DNA of 64,000 bases from Pedobacter panaciterrae (GCF_013204795.1 NZ_JABMKW010000020.1:930001-994000), one strand, 5' to 3'; positions 26,633 to 36,263 are shown, counted from the first letter of the stretch. Notes: a model not told the origin generated them from the sequence alone. Numbers and translations are program-made.

Positions 26633-28492
26633 TTAACTTACTTTCTCTTCCTGCTTCTCGTCTTTTGCGAACTTTTCTGCCAGTCCCATTCCCGATTGTA
26701 ACAACTCGTTCGTAATAGTCCTGGTATAATCAGTAATTTCAGCTTTAAAATCAGCTACCGACGCGCCTGAGCGGATTTCCTCCAATCTCTTTTCCCACTG
26801 TCCGGTTAATTCTGCTTGTGCAATTTTCTGATCTTTTACCACATCATAAACCGCTAAGCCTTTAGTTGTAGGAACAAGGTTTCTTTTTTCCCTGACAATA
26901 TATTCACGGTTAATCAAGGTTTCAATAATAGCAGCCCTGGTAGCGGGAGTTCCCAATCCGCTGTCTTTCATTGCATACCTCAATTCTTCATCCTCTATAT
27001 CTTTTCCTGAGGTTTCAAGGGCTTTTAATAAGGACGCTTCATTATACAGCGGTTTAGGCTTTGTTTGCTTCTCAAGTAAAGCCTTATTTACAATGGGAAG
27101 CTCTTCGCCTGCCTTTACTTTCGGTAATGATGGATTTTCTTCATCCTTCTTTTCGTCATCCGATTCATTAAATACCGATCTCCAGCCAGCAGAACGAATT
27201 ACTGTTCCATTTGCCATAAAAACTGATCCGGCTTCAATTGTTATCTTTGTAATTTCTTTTACGCATTCCTGGTGGAACGCTTCAAGCATCCGGCCAACTA
27301 CCATATCATAAATGGCCTGTTTATCGCCACTCAATTGATAAGGAGATTCTCCTGTAGGCAAAATAGCATGGTGATCCGTTACCTTCTTTGCATTTACACT
27401 TCTCTTATTCAAAGGTACCGTTTGTAGAAAATCGGCCTGTTTCCCAAAATCCTTATGCACCTTCAGCTTATCTATCAGGTTAGGAACACCAGCAAAAACA
27501 TCATCACCGATATACCTGCTCCCTGTACGGGGATAAGTAACCAATTTACTTTCATATAAGCCCTGCAACAAGTTCAGCGTCTGATCTGCTGTAAACCCTT
27601 TGCGTTTGTTGGCTTCTTGCTGTAAGCTACTTAAATCATGTAATAAGGGAGGTGGTTCTTTTCTTGGTTTTGCTTCTACAGTTAAGATCTTACCCCCATT
27701 TGGAAAACCAGATGCAACGTCCTCAATTTTTGCGAACAATTCTTCTGCTTCCTCCTTCTTATCAAAGTTATTTACGGAAATTGCTTTAAACAGCTGACCA
27801 TCCTTGTCTAACTGTATGGCAAGCTGATAATATAGTTGCGGCACAAAATGCTTAATTTCCAGAAAGCGGGAGCAGATCATTGCTAAAGTAGGTGTTTGAA
27901 CCCTTCCCAATGAGAGCACCGACCGCGCTCCTGCCGATATACTAAGTGCCTGGGTTGCATTCATTCCTACCAGCCAATCTGATTCAGATCTGCAATGTGC
28001 CGAATTAAAAAGTGTATCATAATCTGTTCCCGGCTTTAGATTTCTAAAACCTTCCTTAATCGCTTCGTCAGTTTGCGACGAGATCCACAGCCTTTTGAAG
28101 GGTTTTTTACATTTCAAAAAATAGTAGATATAACGGAAAATAAGCTCACCTTCCCGCCCGGCATCCGTTGCCACAATAATCTCGGTAGCTTCATCAAACA
28201 ATTTCTTAATGATGTCCAGCTGTTTCCTAACGCCCGGATCTTCCACCAACCCATCCTTGGTTTTTATTTTTCTAATACCAAGCTTAAATTTTTTAGGCAG
28301 CATTGGTAAATGTTGCCTCCTCCATCCAATAAAACCATACTCTTGAGGAGGAGCCAATTGAAGCAAATGCCCAAATGCCCAGGTAAAAGAATATCCCTTA
28401 CCCTCTATATAGCCGTCTTTTTTTGTAGTAGCGCCGAAGACTTTAGCCAACTCACGAGCCACTGAAGGCTTTTCTGCAATAACAATCTTCAT
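26633..28492 (-). CDS. topB: DNA topoisomerase III
   Basis: This is a 619-residue type IA topoisomerase. The N-terminal TOPRIM domain (MKIVIAEKPSVARELAKVFG; acidic ATDAGREGELIF) is followed by the catalytic tyrosine segment LYESKLVTYPRTGSRY, ARSVLSLGRVQTPTLAMI and DSGLGTPATRAAIIETLI. No C-terminal zinc finger is present, which is the usual TopB form. It decatenates DNA and works with RecQ-type helicases; recQ is elsewhere in this window. It starts 2 bp after the HDAC-like gene. Confidence 0.95.
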   Translation of the reverse strand: MKIVIAEKPSVARELAKVFGATTKKDGYIEGKGYSFTWAFGHLLQLAPPQEYGFIGWRRQHLPMLPKKFKLGIRKIKTKDGLVEDPGVRKQLDIIKKLFDEATEIIVATDAGREGELIFRYIYYFLKCKKPFKRLWISSQTDEAIKEGFRNLKPGTDYDTLFNSAHCRSESDWLVGMNATQALSISAGARSVLSLGRVQTPTLAMICSRFLEIKHFVPQLYYQLAIQLDKDGQLFKAISVNNFDKKEEAEELFAKIEDVASGFPNGGKILTVEAKPRKEPPPLLHDLSSLQQEANKRKGFTADQTLNLLQGLYESKLVTYPRTGSRYIGDDVFAGVPNLIDKLKVHKDFGKQADFLQTVPLNKRSVNAKKVTDHHAILPTGESPYQLSGDKQAIYDMVVGRMLEAFHQECVKEITKITIEAGSVFMANGTVIRSAGWRSVFNESDDEKKDEENPSLPKVKAGEELPIVNKALLEKQTKPKPLYNEASLLKALETSGKDIEDEELRYAMKDSGLGTPATRAAIIETLINREYIVREKRNLVPTTKGLAVYDVVKDQKIAQAELTGQWEKRLEEIRSGASVADFKAEITDYTRTITNELLQSGMGLAEKFAKDEKQEEKVS

Positions 28493-28494
28493 AA

Positions 28495-29394
28495 TTATTC
28501 AAAAATATCTATACCAACTTTAAATGTGTTGCAATGTGCATCCACTATATCTTTTATATCTGGCGAATACCCTCCGCCCATACTCACCTGAACGGGTAAA
28601 TTATTGTCTTTACAAAACTGCAATACCATCCTGTCTCTTTCCATACAAGCCGCTTTTGATAAAGCCAGCTTACCTAACTTATCGCTTCTAAGTACATCTA
28701 CTCCTGATAAGTAAAATACAAAATCAGGTTTATGTTTTAGCAGCGCGGGCAAATGTGATTTTAATTTACTTAAATACAATTCGTCTTCAATTCCATCCTC
28801 CAATGCTATATCTAAATCAGATTGCTCTTTTCTAAATGGGAAATTTTTGTCGCCATGCATAGAAAATGTAAATACACGCGGCTCACCATAAAAGATCTCT
28901 GCTGTACCATTTCCCTGGTGAACATCTAAATCTACAATTAAGATCCGATTAGCTAAGCCATTATTCAGCAAATAATTGGCCGCGATAGCCTGGTCGTTCA
29001 ACAAACAAAACCCCTCGCCCCAATTGCTCCCGGCATGATGTGTACCACCTGCAACATTAAAAGCTGTACCAAACTGCTTTGCATAAATGGCACCATCTAT
29101 CGTTCCCTGGGCAATTCTCACCTCGCGCTCTACCAACTGTGCTGTTAAAGGAAACCCAATCCTTCGCTGTTCCTTTGCAGGAAGCGTCAAATCCCTTAGC
29201 TTCTCCCAATACTCTTCCTTATGCGTCAGCAAAATCACCTCTTCACTTACTTTATCAGGAGCAAAAAGGTTCTTACTAGTTATAAATCCCTGGTGTAATA
29301 ACTGCTCGGGGATCAACTCATACTTAAGCATTGGGAAACGATGCCCCTCTGGTAAAGGATGTGCAAATAAAGGATGCCAGGCAATTTTAACCAT
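28495..29394 (-). CDS. Histone-deacetylase-superfamily protein (acetoin utilisation/HDAC-like)
   Basis: This is a 299-residue zinc-dependent deacetylase fold. The active-site motifs are AGGTHHAG (H119/H120), ILIVDLDVHQGNGTA (D155, D157, H159), and the C-terminal YLSGVDVL and QVSMGGGYSPDI. Bacterial members deacetylate acetyl-lysine, polyamines or unknown small molecules. It is packed between bestrophin (1 bp) and topB (2 bp) on the minus strand. Confidence 0.87.
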   Translation of the reverse strand: MVKIAWHPLFAHPLPEGHRFPMLKYELIPEQLLHQGFITSKNLFAPDKVSEEVILLTHKEEYWEKLRDLTLPAKEQRRIGFPLTAQLVEREVRIAQGTIDGAIYAKQFGTAFNVAGGTHHAGSNWGEGFCLLNDQAIAANYLLNNGLANRILIVDLDVHQGNGTAEIFYGEPRVFTFSMHGDKNFPFRKEQSDLDIALEDGIEDELYLSKLKSHLPALLKHKPDFVFYLSGVDVLRSDKLGKLALSKAACMERDRMVLQFCKDNNLPVQVSMGGGYSPDIKDIVDAHCNTFKVGIDIFE

Positions 29395-29395
29395 C

Positions 29396-30256
29396 TTATC
29401 GCAATATTTGCTCTACATGCTTTTCAATGTTATTACAAATCTCGTCAACAGGCAAATCATTTGCATCAGATCCAAAAGGGTTCTCAATCTCTTCTGCAAT
29501 GAGCTCCAAACTGGCCAGTACATACAGTATAAATGGCACAATAGGAACCACAAAGTAACCTAAGCTAAACACCCATCCAAATGGCAAAGTAATTACATAT
29601 ATGAAAATGAATTTCTTAATGAAAGCACTATAAGAATACGGAATAGGTGTATTCTTAATTCGCTCACAGCCACCACATATATCAGTAAACTGCTGAACAT
29701 CTGCATTAAGTATAATTAACTGCTCCTGACTGATAGTTCCTGCTGCCTGCAACTCAAAAACTTTAGATGAAATACTGGCCGCTACCTGATTAGGAATGTG
29801 CTTCCCACCATCAACCTCAATAAGGAAACTGTTTTTTCCGAAATACTGTTTTTCCCTCAAATGCTCTTTTAAAGCAAAGGCATACTTCGGAATTCCATAT
29901 TCAAAAAACTCTACATGTTCTTCTTTTAGTTTTAACGACTTAATCTTTATTGCAAAATTACGACTCACATTGGTTAGTGCGCCCAGAAGCCTCCTACCTT
30001 CCCACCACCTGTCGTAAGAAGTATTGGTTCTAAATACCAATAACATAGAGATTACAAAACCCAGCAGGTTGTGCATCATTCCTATATTTTTAACATAGGT
30101 AGTTTCTGCTAGTTTCAGATAGTTAAGTTCTAAAAAGGCGATTATAGCCGAAAAAATGGCTACGCTAATCATTAGTGGCCACAATTTCCGAATTGTATCC
30201 GCCTTATGGACATGAAAGATAAAAGTGAACCAGTCTTTTGGATTATAGTTTATCAT
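29396..30256 (-). CDS. Bestrophin-like (UPF0187) membrane channel
   Basis: This 286-residue protein has about four membrane segments, with the family motif LLVFRTNTSYDRWWEGRR and the C-terminal IAEEIENPFGSDANDLPVDE, the calcium-clasp-type acidic region of bestrophins. Bacterial homologues are pentameric ion channels. It is the second gene of the kynU-bestrophin-HDAC-topB run, 20 bp after kynU. Confidence 0.88.
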   Translation of the reverse strand: MINYNPKDWFTFIFHVHKADTIRKLWPLMISVAIFSAIIAFLELNYLKLAETTYVKNIGMMHNLLGFVISMLLVFRTNTSYDRWWEGRRLLGALTNVSRNFAIKIKSLKLKEEHVEFFEYGIPKYAFALKEHLREKQYFGKNSFLIEVDGGKHIPNQVAASISSKVFELQAAGTISQEQLIILNADVQQFTDICGGCERIKNTPIPYSYSAFIKKFIFIYVITLPFGWVFSLGYFVVPIVPFILYVLASLELIAEEIENPFGSDANDLPVDEICNNIEKHVEQILR

Positions 30257-30276
30257 ATTAAATCTCTTAAATAGTA

Positions 30277-31563
30277 CTAAATAATACCTTTAGCAATCTG
30301 AAGTAAAAGTTCGCCCGTACGAAATACATCTTCAAATGAATTATATAAAGGAACCGGACTCAGTCTGATTACATTAGGTTCCCTCCAATCGCCCAGAACA
30401 TTATTTGCTGTTAATTTCTCAAAAATCTCTTTTCCATTCTGTTTTGCAATAATAGATACCTGAGCGCCACGATCGTTTTCACTTAGAGGGGTTATAATTT
30501 CAAATTGCTCAAACCCCAATACCATATTAACCTGATCTATAATATAAAACAAATAAGAAGTTAAAGTTTTACTTTTAACTCTTAATGGCTCAATAAACCC
30601 TGCTTTTTCGAAAATTTGCAATGAGGCAAAATACAATGCCATAGGCATTACCTGAGTGCAGCTCACCTGCCACCCATCTGCACTTGCTTCTGGCAAAAAG
30701 CCCTTTTCCATTTTAAATCGCTGCGCTTCCTGATATCCCCACCATCCTGCAAAGCGATTCAGTGTGGTATCTGTAAAATGCTTTTCATGAACAAAAATGC
30801 CACTTATTCCACCTGGTCCTGAGTTCTGATATTTATAAGAACACCAACAGGCAAAGTCGATATCCCAATCGTGTAATTTTAATGGAACATTACCTGCAGC
30901 ATGTGCCAGATCAAAGCCTACAATAGCCCCTTTAGCATGCCCTGCCTTGGTTATGGCTTCCATATCGAACCATTGCCCGGTAAAGTAATTTACCCCTCCA
31001 AATAAAACTAATGCTACTTCATCGCCATGTTCGTTAATCTGTGTTAAAATATCTTCTGTTCTTAATGTATATTCACCTACTCTTGGGGCTACCTCAATAA
31101 TCGCTTCTTTAGGATCATACCCGTGAAATCGAACCTGGCTTTCAACTGCATATTGGTCTGACGTAAAGGCACCTGCCTCCATGATGATCTTGAATCTACC
31201 TTTAACGGGTTTATAAAAACTTACCATCAATAAGTGCAAATTAACCGTTAAGGTATTCATCGGACAAACCTCTTTAGCGCTTGCTCCAACCAATGGTGCC
31301 ATCAGTTTTTTTAGCTCTTTATGATAGAACATCCACGGATTATCACCTTCAAACCAACCCTCTACAGCCAGATTATGCCAGTTGTTTAACTGCTCATCAA
31401 CTACCTTACGTACAGCTTTAGGTTGCAATCCTAAAGAATTACCACACAGATAAATAAATGGTTTTCCATTTTGTTGCGGAAATAAGAAATCATGCCTAAA
31501 ACTACTAAGCGGATCTGCCTGATCTAGGCTTTGAGCAAAGGCCAAATTGTTCTCAAAATTCAT
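30277..31563 (-). CDS. kynU: Kynureninase
   Basis: This 428-residue PLP enzyme cleaves kynurenine or 3-hydroxykynurenine to (hydroxy)anthranilate and alanine. The PLP-Lys motif is CWCSYKYQNSGPGG. FLCGNSLGLQPKA-like IYLCGNSLGLQPKAV at the N-terminus, DLAHAAGNVPLKLHDWD and WREPNVIRLSPVPLYNS are kynureninase hallmarks. The frame extends to a TTG at 31578; the ATG at 31563 (MNFENNLAF) is chosen. No other kynurenine-pathway gene is adjacent, so it may act in salvage or NAD synthesis with genes elsewhere. Confidence 0.94.
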   Translation of the reverse strand: MNFENNLAFAQSLDQADPLSSFRHDFLFPQQNGKPFIYLCGNSLGLQPKAVRKVVDEQLNNWHNLAVEGWFEGDNPWMFYHKELKKLMAPLVGASAKEVCPMNTLTVNLHLLMVSFYKPVKGRFKIIMEAGAFTSDQYAVESQVRFHGYDPKEAIIEVAPRVGEYTLRTEDILTQINEHGDEVALVLFGGVNYFTGQWFDMEAITKAGHAKGAIVGFDLAHAAGNVPLKLHDWDIDFACWCSYKYQNSGPGGISGIFVHEKHFTDTTLNRFAGWWGYQEAQRFKMEKGFLPEASADGWQVSCTQVMPMALYFASLQIFEKAGFIEPLRVKSKTLTSYLFYIIDQVNMVLGFEQFEIITPLSENDRGAQVSIIAKQNGKEIFEKLTANNVLGDWREPNVIRLSPVPLYNSFEDVFRTGELLLQIAKGII

Positions 31564-31655
31564 CGATTCAAATATCAATAAAAAAGGCAGATAAATAAAT
31601 CACCTGCATCATTTGTTATCAACAATAATGGTTTTACCTACTATAAAAATCAGTT

Positions 31656-32261
31656 TTATTTGTTGGGTTTGCTCACAAATTTATTCCCTCTGATGTAATA
31701 TCTCCAGGGAAGCAAAGCATGATCTTCGGCATAATCAACACCAACTCTTGCTGATGAAACGATCTGATCACCAGGAAAAACAATTCCTTTATCTTCAATC
31801 CATATCTCATCTCCCAATAGATCTTTTGCATTTAAGCCTTTATCTATCCCCATCGCTTTTGAAAGTGCTCCCGGACCTGCAGTAATATTAGGCTTTAATA
31901 TTACCATATTCCTCCTCCTAAGCATTATATCTATTCCCTTTACAGGTTCAATCCCTCTAATTAAAACAGCATGTGGCGTCCCTTTTGGTGCGGTAACAAC
32001 ATTAAAAAGATGATGAATGCCATAACAGAGATAAACATAGGACAAGCCACCCTCTTCATAAATAACCTGAGTGCGGTTTGTAAAGCGTCCTCCATACGCA
32101 TGAGACGCTTTATCATCTATTCCTTTATAAGCTTCTGTTTCAACTATAACTCCAGCAGTCAATTCGCCATCAATTCGGGTAAACAACATCTTACCAAGCA
32201 ACTGTACAGCAAGATCATTTACGTCGGTATTTTGATAAAAAGAATAGGCTAATTTAGGCAT
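31656..32261 (-). CDS. DNA-3-methyladenine glycosylase (AAG/MPG family)
   Basis: This is a 201-residue base-excision repair glycosylase. Signatures are LAVQLLGKMLFTRIDGE, the catalytic glutamate segment VIVETEAYKGIDDKASHAYGG, YVYLCYGIHHLFNVVTAP, and the flipping-pocket GPGALSKAMGID. It removes alkylated purines from DNA. The start overlaps the end of the upstream GAF-domain gene by 8 bp, so the two form an operon joining oxidative and alkylation repair. Confidence 0.93.
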   Translation of the reverse strand: MPKLAYSFYQNTDVNDLAVQLLGKMLFTRIDGELTAGVIVETEAYKGIDDKASHAYGGRFTNRTQVIYEEGGLSYVYLCYGIHHLFNVVTAPKGTPHAVLIRGIEPVKGIDIMLRRRNMVILKPNITAGPGALSKAMGIDKGLNAKDLLGDEIWIEDKGIVFPGDQIVSSARVGVDYAEDHALLPWRYYIRGNKFVSKPNK

Positions 32262-32730
32262 CTATTAAATTAACTATTTCCTTTAGATACTTAGCATCAA
32301 TATCATCAAAATGAGAAAGATATTCACTATCTACATCTAACACTCCTATAATTTCATTATTGCTAAAAACGGGCAAAACAATTTCTGATCTTGACGCAGA
32401 AGCACAAGCAATATGACCAGGAAACGCATCCACATCCGGCACTACCAAAGTCTCTGCCTGTTCCCATGAAGCACCACAAACACCTTTACCTTTTTTTATT
32501 CTGGTACAAGCTACAGGGCCCTGAAAAGGCCCAAGCACCAACTCGTCACCTTTTACCAGATAAAAACCAACCCAAAACCACTTAAACTGTTCTTTTAAAG
32601 CTGCCGAAATATTAGCCAGGTTAGCAATCTGATCGTCTTCTCCACTTATCAAAGCCTTGATTTGCGGAATCAAAGAGCGGTATTGCTCCTCCTTACTTAT
32701 ATCGGTTATTATGTGTAAATCCTCTGCCAT
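32254..32730 (-). CDS. msrC: Free methionine-(R)-sulfoxide reductase (GAF domain)
   Basis: This is a 158-residue single GAF domain. The fRMsr cysteines lie in the segments GPVACTRIKKGKGVCG and GHIACASASRSEIVLPVFSN, with IIGVLDVDSEYLSHFD behind. It reduces free Met-R-sulfoxide in the cytosol. A TAnnTTTG element sits 22 bp upstream of the ATG. It overlaps the AAG gene by 8 bp. Confidence 0.9.
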   Translation of the reverse strand: MAEDLHIITDISKEEQYRSLIPQIKALISGEDDQIANLANISAALKEQFKWFWVGFYLVKGDELVLGPFQGPVACTRIKKGKGVCGASWEQAETLVVPDVDAFPGHIACASASRSEIVLPVFSNNEIIGVLDVDSEYLSHFDDIDAKYLKEIVNLIDA

Positions 32731-32752
32731 TTTATTCTATGTAAATGAATTG

Positions 32753-32760
32753 CAAAAATA
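32753..32760 (-). promoter_or_regulatory. -7 promoter element for the msrC-AAG operon
   Basis: On the minus strand this reads TATTTTTG (TAnnTTTG), 22 bp before the msrC ATG. Confidence 0.5.
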
Positions 32761-32814
32761 CAAAACCACGCAGTCAATACTGCCATCTATGGGTAAAAGC
32801 ATAATTAAAATCCC

Positions 32815-32822
32815 TAAATTTG
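32815..32822 (+). promoter_or_regulatory. -7 promoter element for the S46 peptidase gene
   Basis: TAAATTTG matches TAnnTTTG, 29 bp before the ATG at 32852. It supports that start over the longer open frame. Confidence 0.5.
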
Positions 32823-32851
32823 CGATTTTAACTATCATATTAATCATAAAG

Positions 32852-35020
32852 ATGAATAAGAAAACCTTAATTATCACTTCACTCCTTACGCTCGGAATAA
32901 TCCAATCGGGTTATAAGCCATGGGAAGAAGGAATGTTCCCATTAAGTGAAATCCATAAACTTGACTTAAAAAAGGCTGGTTTAAAAATTGACCAAAACAA
33001 CATATATAACCCAAAAGGCACCAGCCTGGTTGATGCACTTGTAAATGTTGGTGGCTGCACTGGATCTTTCGTTTCAAATGAAGGCTTAATCATCACCAAC
33101 CACCACTGCGCCTTCAGTGCGGTACAACTCGCCAGCACCGCAGAACATGATTACCTGACAAACGGATTTGTTGCCAAAACACATGAACAGGAAATTGAAG
33201 CAAAAGGACTAACATGCCGCATAACTGACAGTTATGAAGATGTATCTGATCGCGTTTTAGGAGCTGTAGCACAGATAGAAGATCCTGCCTCCCGATTAAA
33301 AATAATCGATGATGTAATGAAAAACATCGTTATCGAAGCAGAAAAGAAAGACCCAAGTATTAAAGCAGAGGTATCCGAAATGTTTATCGGAAAAACCTAT
33401 GTACTATTCCGCTACAAAACCATTCAGGATGTCAGACTTGTATATGTACCTAACAGACAAATCGGCGAATTTGGAGGCGAAACGGACAATTGGGTATGGC
33501 CTCGTCATACCGGAGATTTCTCTTTTATGCGTGCTTACGTAGCACCTGATGGCTCTCCCGCCAAATTCTCTAAAGACAATGTACCTTACACACCTAAAAA
33601 ATTCTTAAAAGTAAACCCCAAAGGCACTAACGAGGAGGATTTTGTTTTCATCTTAGGATATCCTGGAAAAACATTCCGCCATCGTCCGGCTGCATTTATA
33701 GAGTATCAGGAAAAATTTCTACTCCCTTATGTATCCAACCTATATGATTTCCAAAATTCAACAATGGAAACTATTGGCAAAAAGGACAAGACTACTGAAA
33801 TTAAACTGGCAACACGCATAAAAAGAAACGCTAATGTTTTAAAGAACTATAGAGGCAAACTACAGGGACTAAAAGGGATAGATCTAATTTCAAAAAAGAA
33901 AAAGGAAGAAGAAGCCCTTATCCAGTTCATCAACAACAATGTTAATGCTAAAGCAAAATACGGAAACCTGATGTCCGACATAGACAATCTGTATAAACTT
34001 ATCAATACTGATGCCCAGCGTGATCTTTGGCTTACACAGATTTATACTTCAACAAACCTTTTAACGGTTGCTAAAAACATAAACGCGTTCAAAAACGCTC
34101 TTAAAGCTCAGCCCGCAGCTCAAAAGCAAGAGTTTTTTGATCAAAACATCCAAAAACTTAAGCAAACATTATCAAGCACCTACGAATCATATGACATAGA
34201 CGCAGATAGAAAGATATTCAAAAGAATGCTTGAAGACGCTTCTCGGTTCAGCCCAATCCAAAAGGTAACTGCCGTTAACAAAATCACTAGTAAAGGTGCA
34301 AATAGCAATGATGTTATTGATCAATATGTAGAAAGTCTTTTTGAAGTAAGCAAGCTAAAAGAAGTCAATTATGTTTTAAACGTATTACTTCAATCTCCAA
34401 AATCTATTTCTACATATAATGATGGACTACTTCTCTTTGAAGATGATATCGCAAAACAAATCAATGAGTTAAAACCTGAAAAAGACCGCAGAGATGGACT
34501 ATTAAATAAGCTTATGGGCGACTATGTAAACATCAAAGAGAAGTTCTTAAACAAAGACTTCATTCCTGATGCGAACAGCACTCTCAGGTTAACCTACGGC
34601 TATGTTAAAGGCTATTGGCCGGCCGATGCCTCATACATGAGGCCATATACCACAATAAAAGGAATACTTGAAAAAGGTGCTACAGGGAATCCTGAATTTG
34701 CTTACCCAGAGCAAATCAAAACACTTTGGAACGCCAAAGATTTTGGTCCATATGCAAAGAAAGACCTTAACGACGTCCCAGTTTCCTTTCTTTACAACAT
34801 GGACACTACTGGCGGAAACTCAGGCTCTCCTATCATGAATGCCTATGGCGAGCTGGTAGGCGTAAATTTTGACCGTGCATTCGGAGCAACAATAAACGAT
34901 TATGCATGGAACGATAGCTACAGCAGATCAATTGGCGTAGACATCCGTTATGTACTATGGGTTGCTTCAAAAATTGACAAAGCCGATTTTCTTATAAAAG
35001 AAATGGGCGTTAAACTTTAA
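32852..35020 (+). CDS. S46-family dipeptidyl-peptidase, DPP11-like
   Basis: This 722-residue exported serine exopeptidase has a signal peptide at residues 1-18. A chymotrypsin-like domain carries the catalytic His in GLIITNHHCAFSAV, and the Ser in TGGNSGSPIMN (S657). The alpha-helical lid characteristic of S46 lies between. Counting from the catalytic serine, the +18 residue is Arg (VNFDRAFG), the position that distinguishes Asp/Glu-specific DPP11 (Arg673) from DPP7 (Gly) in Porphyromonas. The frame is open to 32657, overlapping msrC, but the ATG at 32852 gives the signal peptide and follows a -7 element. The protein probably acts in periplasmic peptide utilisation. Confidence 0.88.
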   Translation: MNKKTLIITSLLTLGIIQSGYKPWEEGMFPLSEIHKLDLKKAGLKIDQNNIYNPKGTSLVDALVNVGGCTGSFVSNEGLIITNHHCAFSAVQLASTAEHDYLTNGFVAKTHEQEIEAKGLTCRITDSYEDVSDRVLGAVAQIEDPASRLKIIDDVMKNIVIEAEKKDPSIKAEVSEMFIGKTYVLFRYKTIQDVRLVYVPNRQIGEFGGETDNWVWPRHTGDFSFMRAYVAPDGSPAKFSKDNVPYTPKKFLKVNPKGTNEEDFVFILGYPGKTFRHRPAAFIEYQEKFLLPYVSNLYDFQNSTMETIGKKDKTTEIKLATRIKRNANVLKNYRGKLQGLKGIDLISKKKKEEEALIQFINNNVNAKAKYGNLMSDIDNLYKLINTDAQRDLWLTQIYTSTNLLTVAKNINAFKNALKAQPAAQKQEFFDQNIQKLKQTLSSTYESYDIDADRKIFKRMLEDASRFSPIQKVTAVNKITSKGANSNDVIDQYVESLFEVSKLKEVNYVLNVLLQSPKSISTYNDGLLLFEDDIAKQINELKPEKDRRDGLLNKLMGDYVNIKEKFLNKDFIPDANSTLRLTYGYVKGYWPADASYMRPYTTIKGILEKGATGNPEFAYPEQIKTLWNAKDFGPYAKKDLNDVPVSFLYNMDTTGGNSGSPIMNAYGELVGVNFDRAFGATINDYAWNDSYSRSIGVDIRYVLWVASKIDKADFLIKEMGVKL

Positions 35021-35047
35021 TCTACAGACTCGTAAAATAACCATCAT

Positions 35048-35082
35048 AAAAAGTCGCCCGATAAAATGAAAGGCGACTTTTT
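35048..35082 (+). terminator. Terminator after the S46 peptidase gene
   Basis: AAAAAGTCGCC (35048-35058) pairs with GGCGACTTTTT (35072-35082), a perfect 11-bp stem with a 13-base loop and a U-tract. Confidence 0.85.
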
Positions 35083-35128
35083 CTTCCAATACAAAATCAA
35101 ATTTCTTACTTAATAAATTACAGAAAGC

Positions 35129-35380
35129 ATGAGAGTAATAGCAGAACTTCCACATCCAGAATGCAAGATCACCTTATTTAACATGAACCAAAAATACATC
35201 ATCAAATTCGAGCAGGGAACCCTCGAACAAAGTTATAAATTGTCAGAACTCGACCTCAGTGGAGGAGGGGCAAACGAGATCTTTCAAATCTTGGATGAAG
35301 CCTTTATTGCCACTATAGTTGAACGATTTAAGAGTATGAGAAGTGATTTTTCGGCTGCGTACAATAGACAGCAGTACTAG
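35129..35380 (+). CDS. Conserved small hypothetical protein
   Basis: This is an 83-residue soluble protein with no signal peptide or cysteine cluster. The start MRVIAELPHPECKITLFNMN followed by KYIIKFEQGTLEQSYKL is a form I associate with short conserved proteins of Bacteroidota. A helical C-terminal half follows (EIFQILDEAFIATIVERFKS). Function is unknown. It is a single gene between a terminator and an AT-rich spacer. Confidence 0.7.
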   Translation: MRVIAELPHPECKITLFNMNQKYIIKFEQGTLEQSYKLSELDLSGGGANEIFQILDEAFIATIVERFKSMRSDFSAAYNRQQY

Positions 35381-35699
35381 TACACCAAAGCCAACATAAC
35401 TAACTGTATTACAGATAAATTGATAAACAAACAGAATATTATTCTGCATTTTACCACCCTCAAACCACCTCAAACATCTGCTTAAATAACCAAAAACTTA
35501 AACAAAATACACGTAATAACTCTGTTTTACAGATACTTAAATAACCACACAATATAATATTCTGTGGTTAAAAATCGCCAAATATATGAGAAGTTTAGCA
35601 AAAAAATAGCTTTTGAGACTCGCCGCTCTCCAAACAATTAATTGGTGGTATGGAGAATAATGTGAACCTTTGTGAAGATGAAAAATCAAATTAAAGTAT
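35381..35699. other. AT-rich spacer without a gene
   Basis: No credible ORF is present. It contains a short palindrome CAGAATATTATTCTG (35432-35446), an 8-bp hairpin TAACCACA/TGTGGTTA (35542-35549, 35563-35570), and the 12-mer CTTAAATAACCA twice (about 35480 and 35535). No full promoter could be assigned. Confidence 0.5.
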
Positions 35700-36263
35700 A
35701 TGAGAACTAAAATTAATACTTTGCTGGCATCCGCTCTAATAATTGCAACGGTACTTCTATCTTGCAATAACATTAAAGAATCCATCGAACGTGATCTTTT
35801 CATTACCCCTGCCGAGGGCATATCTTTTACGATACCAAAGATCACAAGTACCGAATCCGGAACAATCCTTGGAAACCTCAATGTGAAAAACTTTAATCTC
35901 GATTCTTTGATCAATAAAGAATCATCAAAATTCGGATTAGGTAATGTAAAAAACATACGCATCAAAGAATTCAACTTAGAACTTTTGGATGCAGATAGTT
36001 TAAATAACATTCAAAACATAGAAAACATAATTGTCAAACTGCAGGCATCCGGACAAGCAGACCAATCAATTGCTACAGTAAACCCTCCAAATACTCGAGC
36101 CACTAAACTTAGCATTCCAATAACATCCGGAAGTTCAGATGTCAGAACCTTCCTTACCTCCTCTTCATTCACCTATAATCTTTCAGCTAAATTAAGAACG
36201 GCTACTACTAAGGAATTAAAGGCACGCGTTAAAGTAACCTATGCCATTAGGGTTGGTTTATAA
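35700..36263 (+). CDS. Hypothetical lipoprotein
   Basis: This is a 187-residue protein with a lipoprotein signal peptide (ATVLLSC, lipid-accepting C22). The mature part is rich in beta-strand and Asn/Ser (FTIPKITSTESGTILGNLNV, KNIRIKEFNLELLDADSL), with a repeated strand pattern reminiscent of LEA-like/immunoglobulin-like sandwiches. No family is recognised with confidence. It is a single gene; function is unknown. Confidence 0.7.
   Translation: MRTKINTLLASALIIATVLLSCNNIKESIERDLFITPAEGISFTIPKITSTESGTILGNLNVKNFNLDSLINKESSKFGLGNVKNIRIKEFNLELLDADSLNNIQNIENIIVKLQASGQADQSIATVNPPNTRATKLSIPITSGSSDVRTFLTSSSFTYNLSAKLRTATTKELKARVKVTYAIRVGL

Noticed and set aside
32657..32851. N-terminal 65-residue extension of the S46 peptidase frame
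   Set aside because: It overlaps msrC on the other strand, passes through the -7 element and would bury the signal peptide.
35381..35699. Possible small RNA in the AT-rich spacer
   Set aside because: Only short AT-rich palindromes are present, with no promoter-terminator pair.
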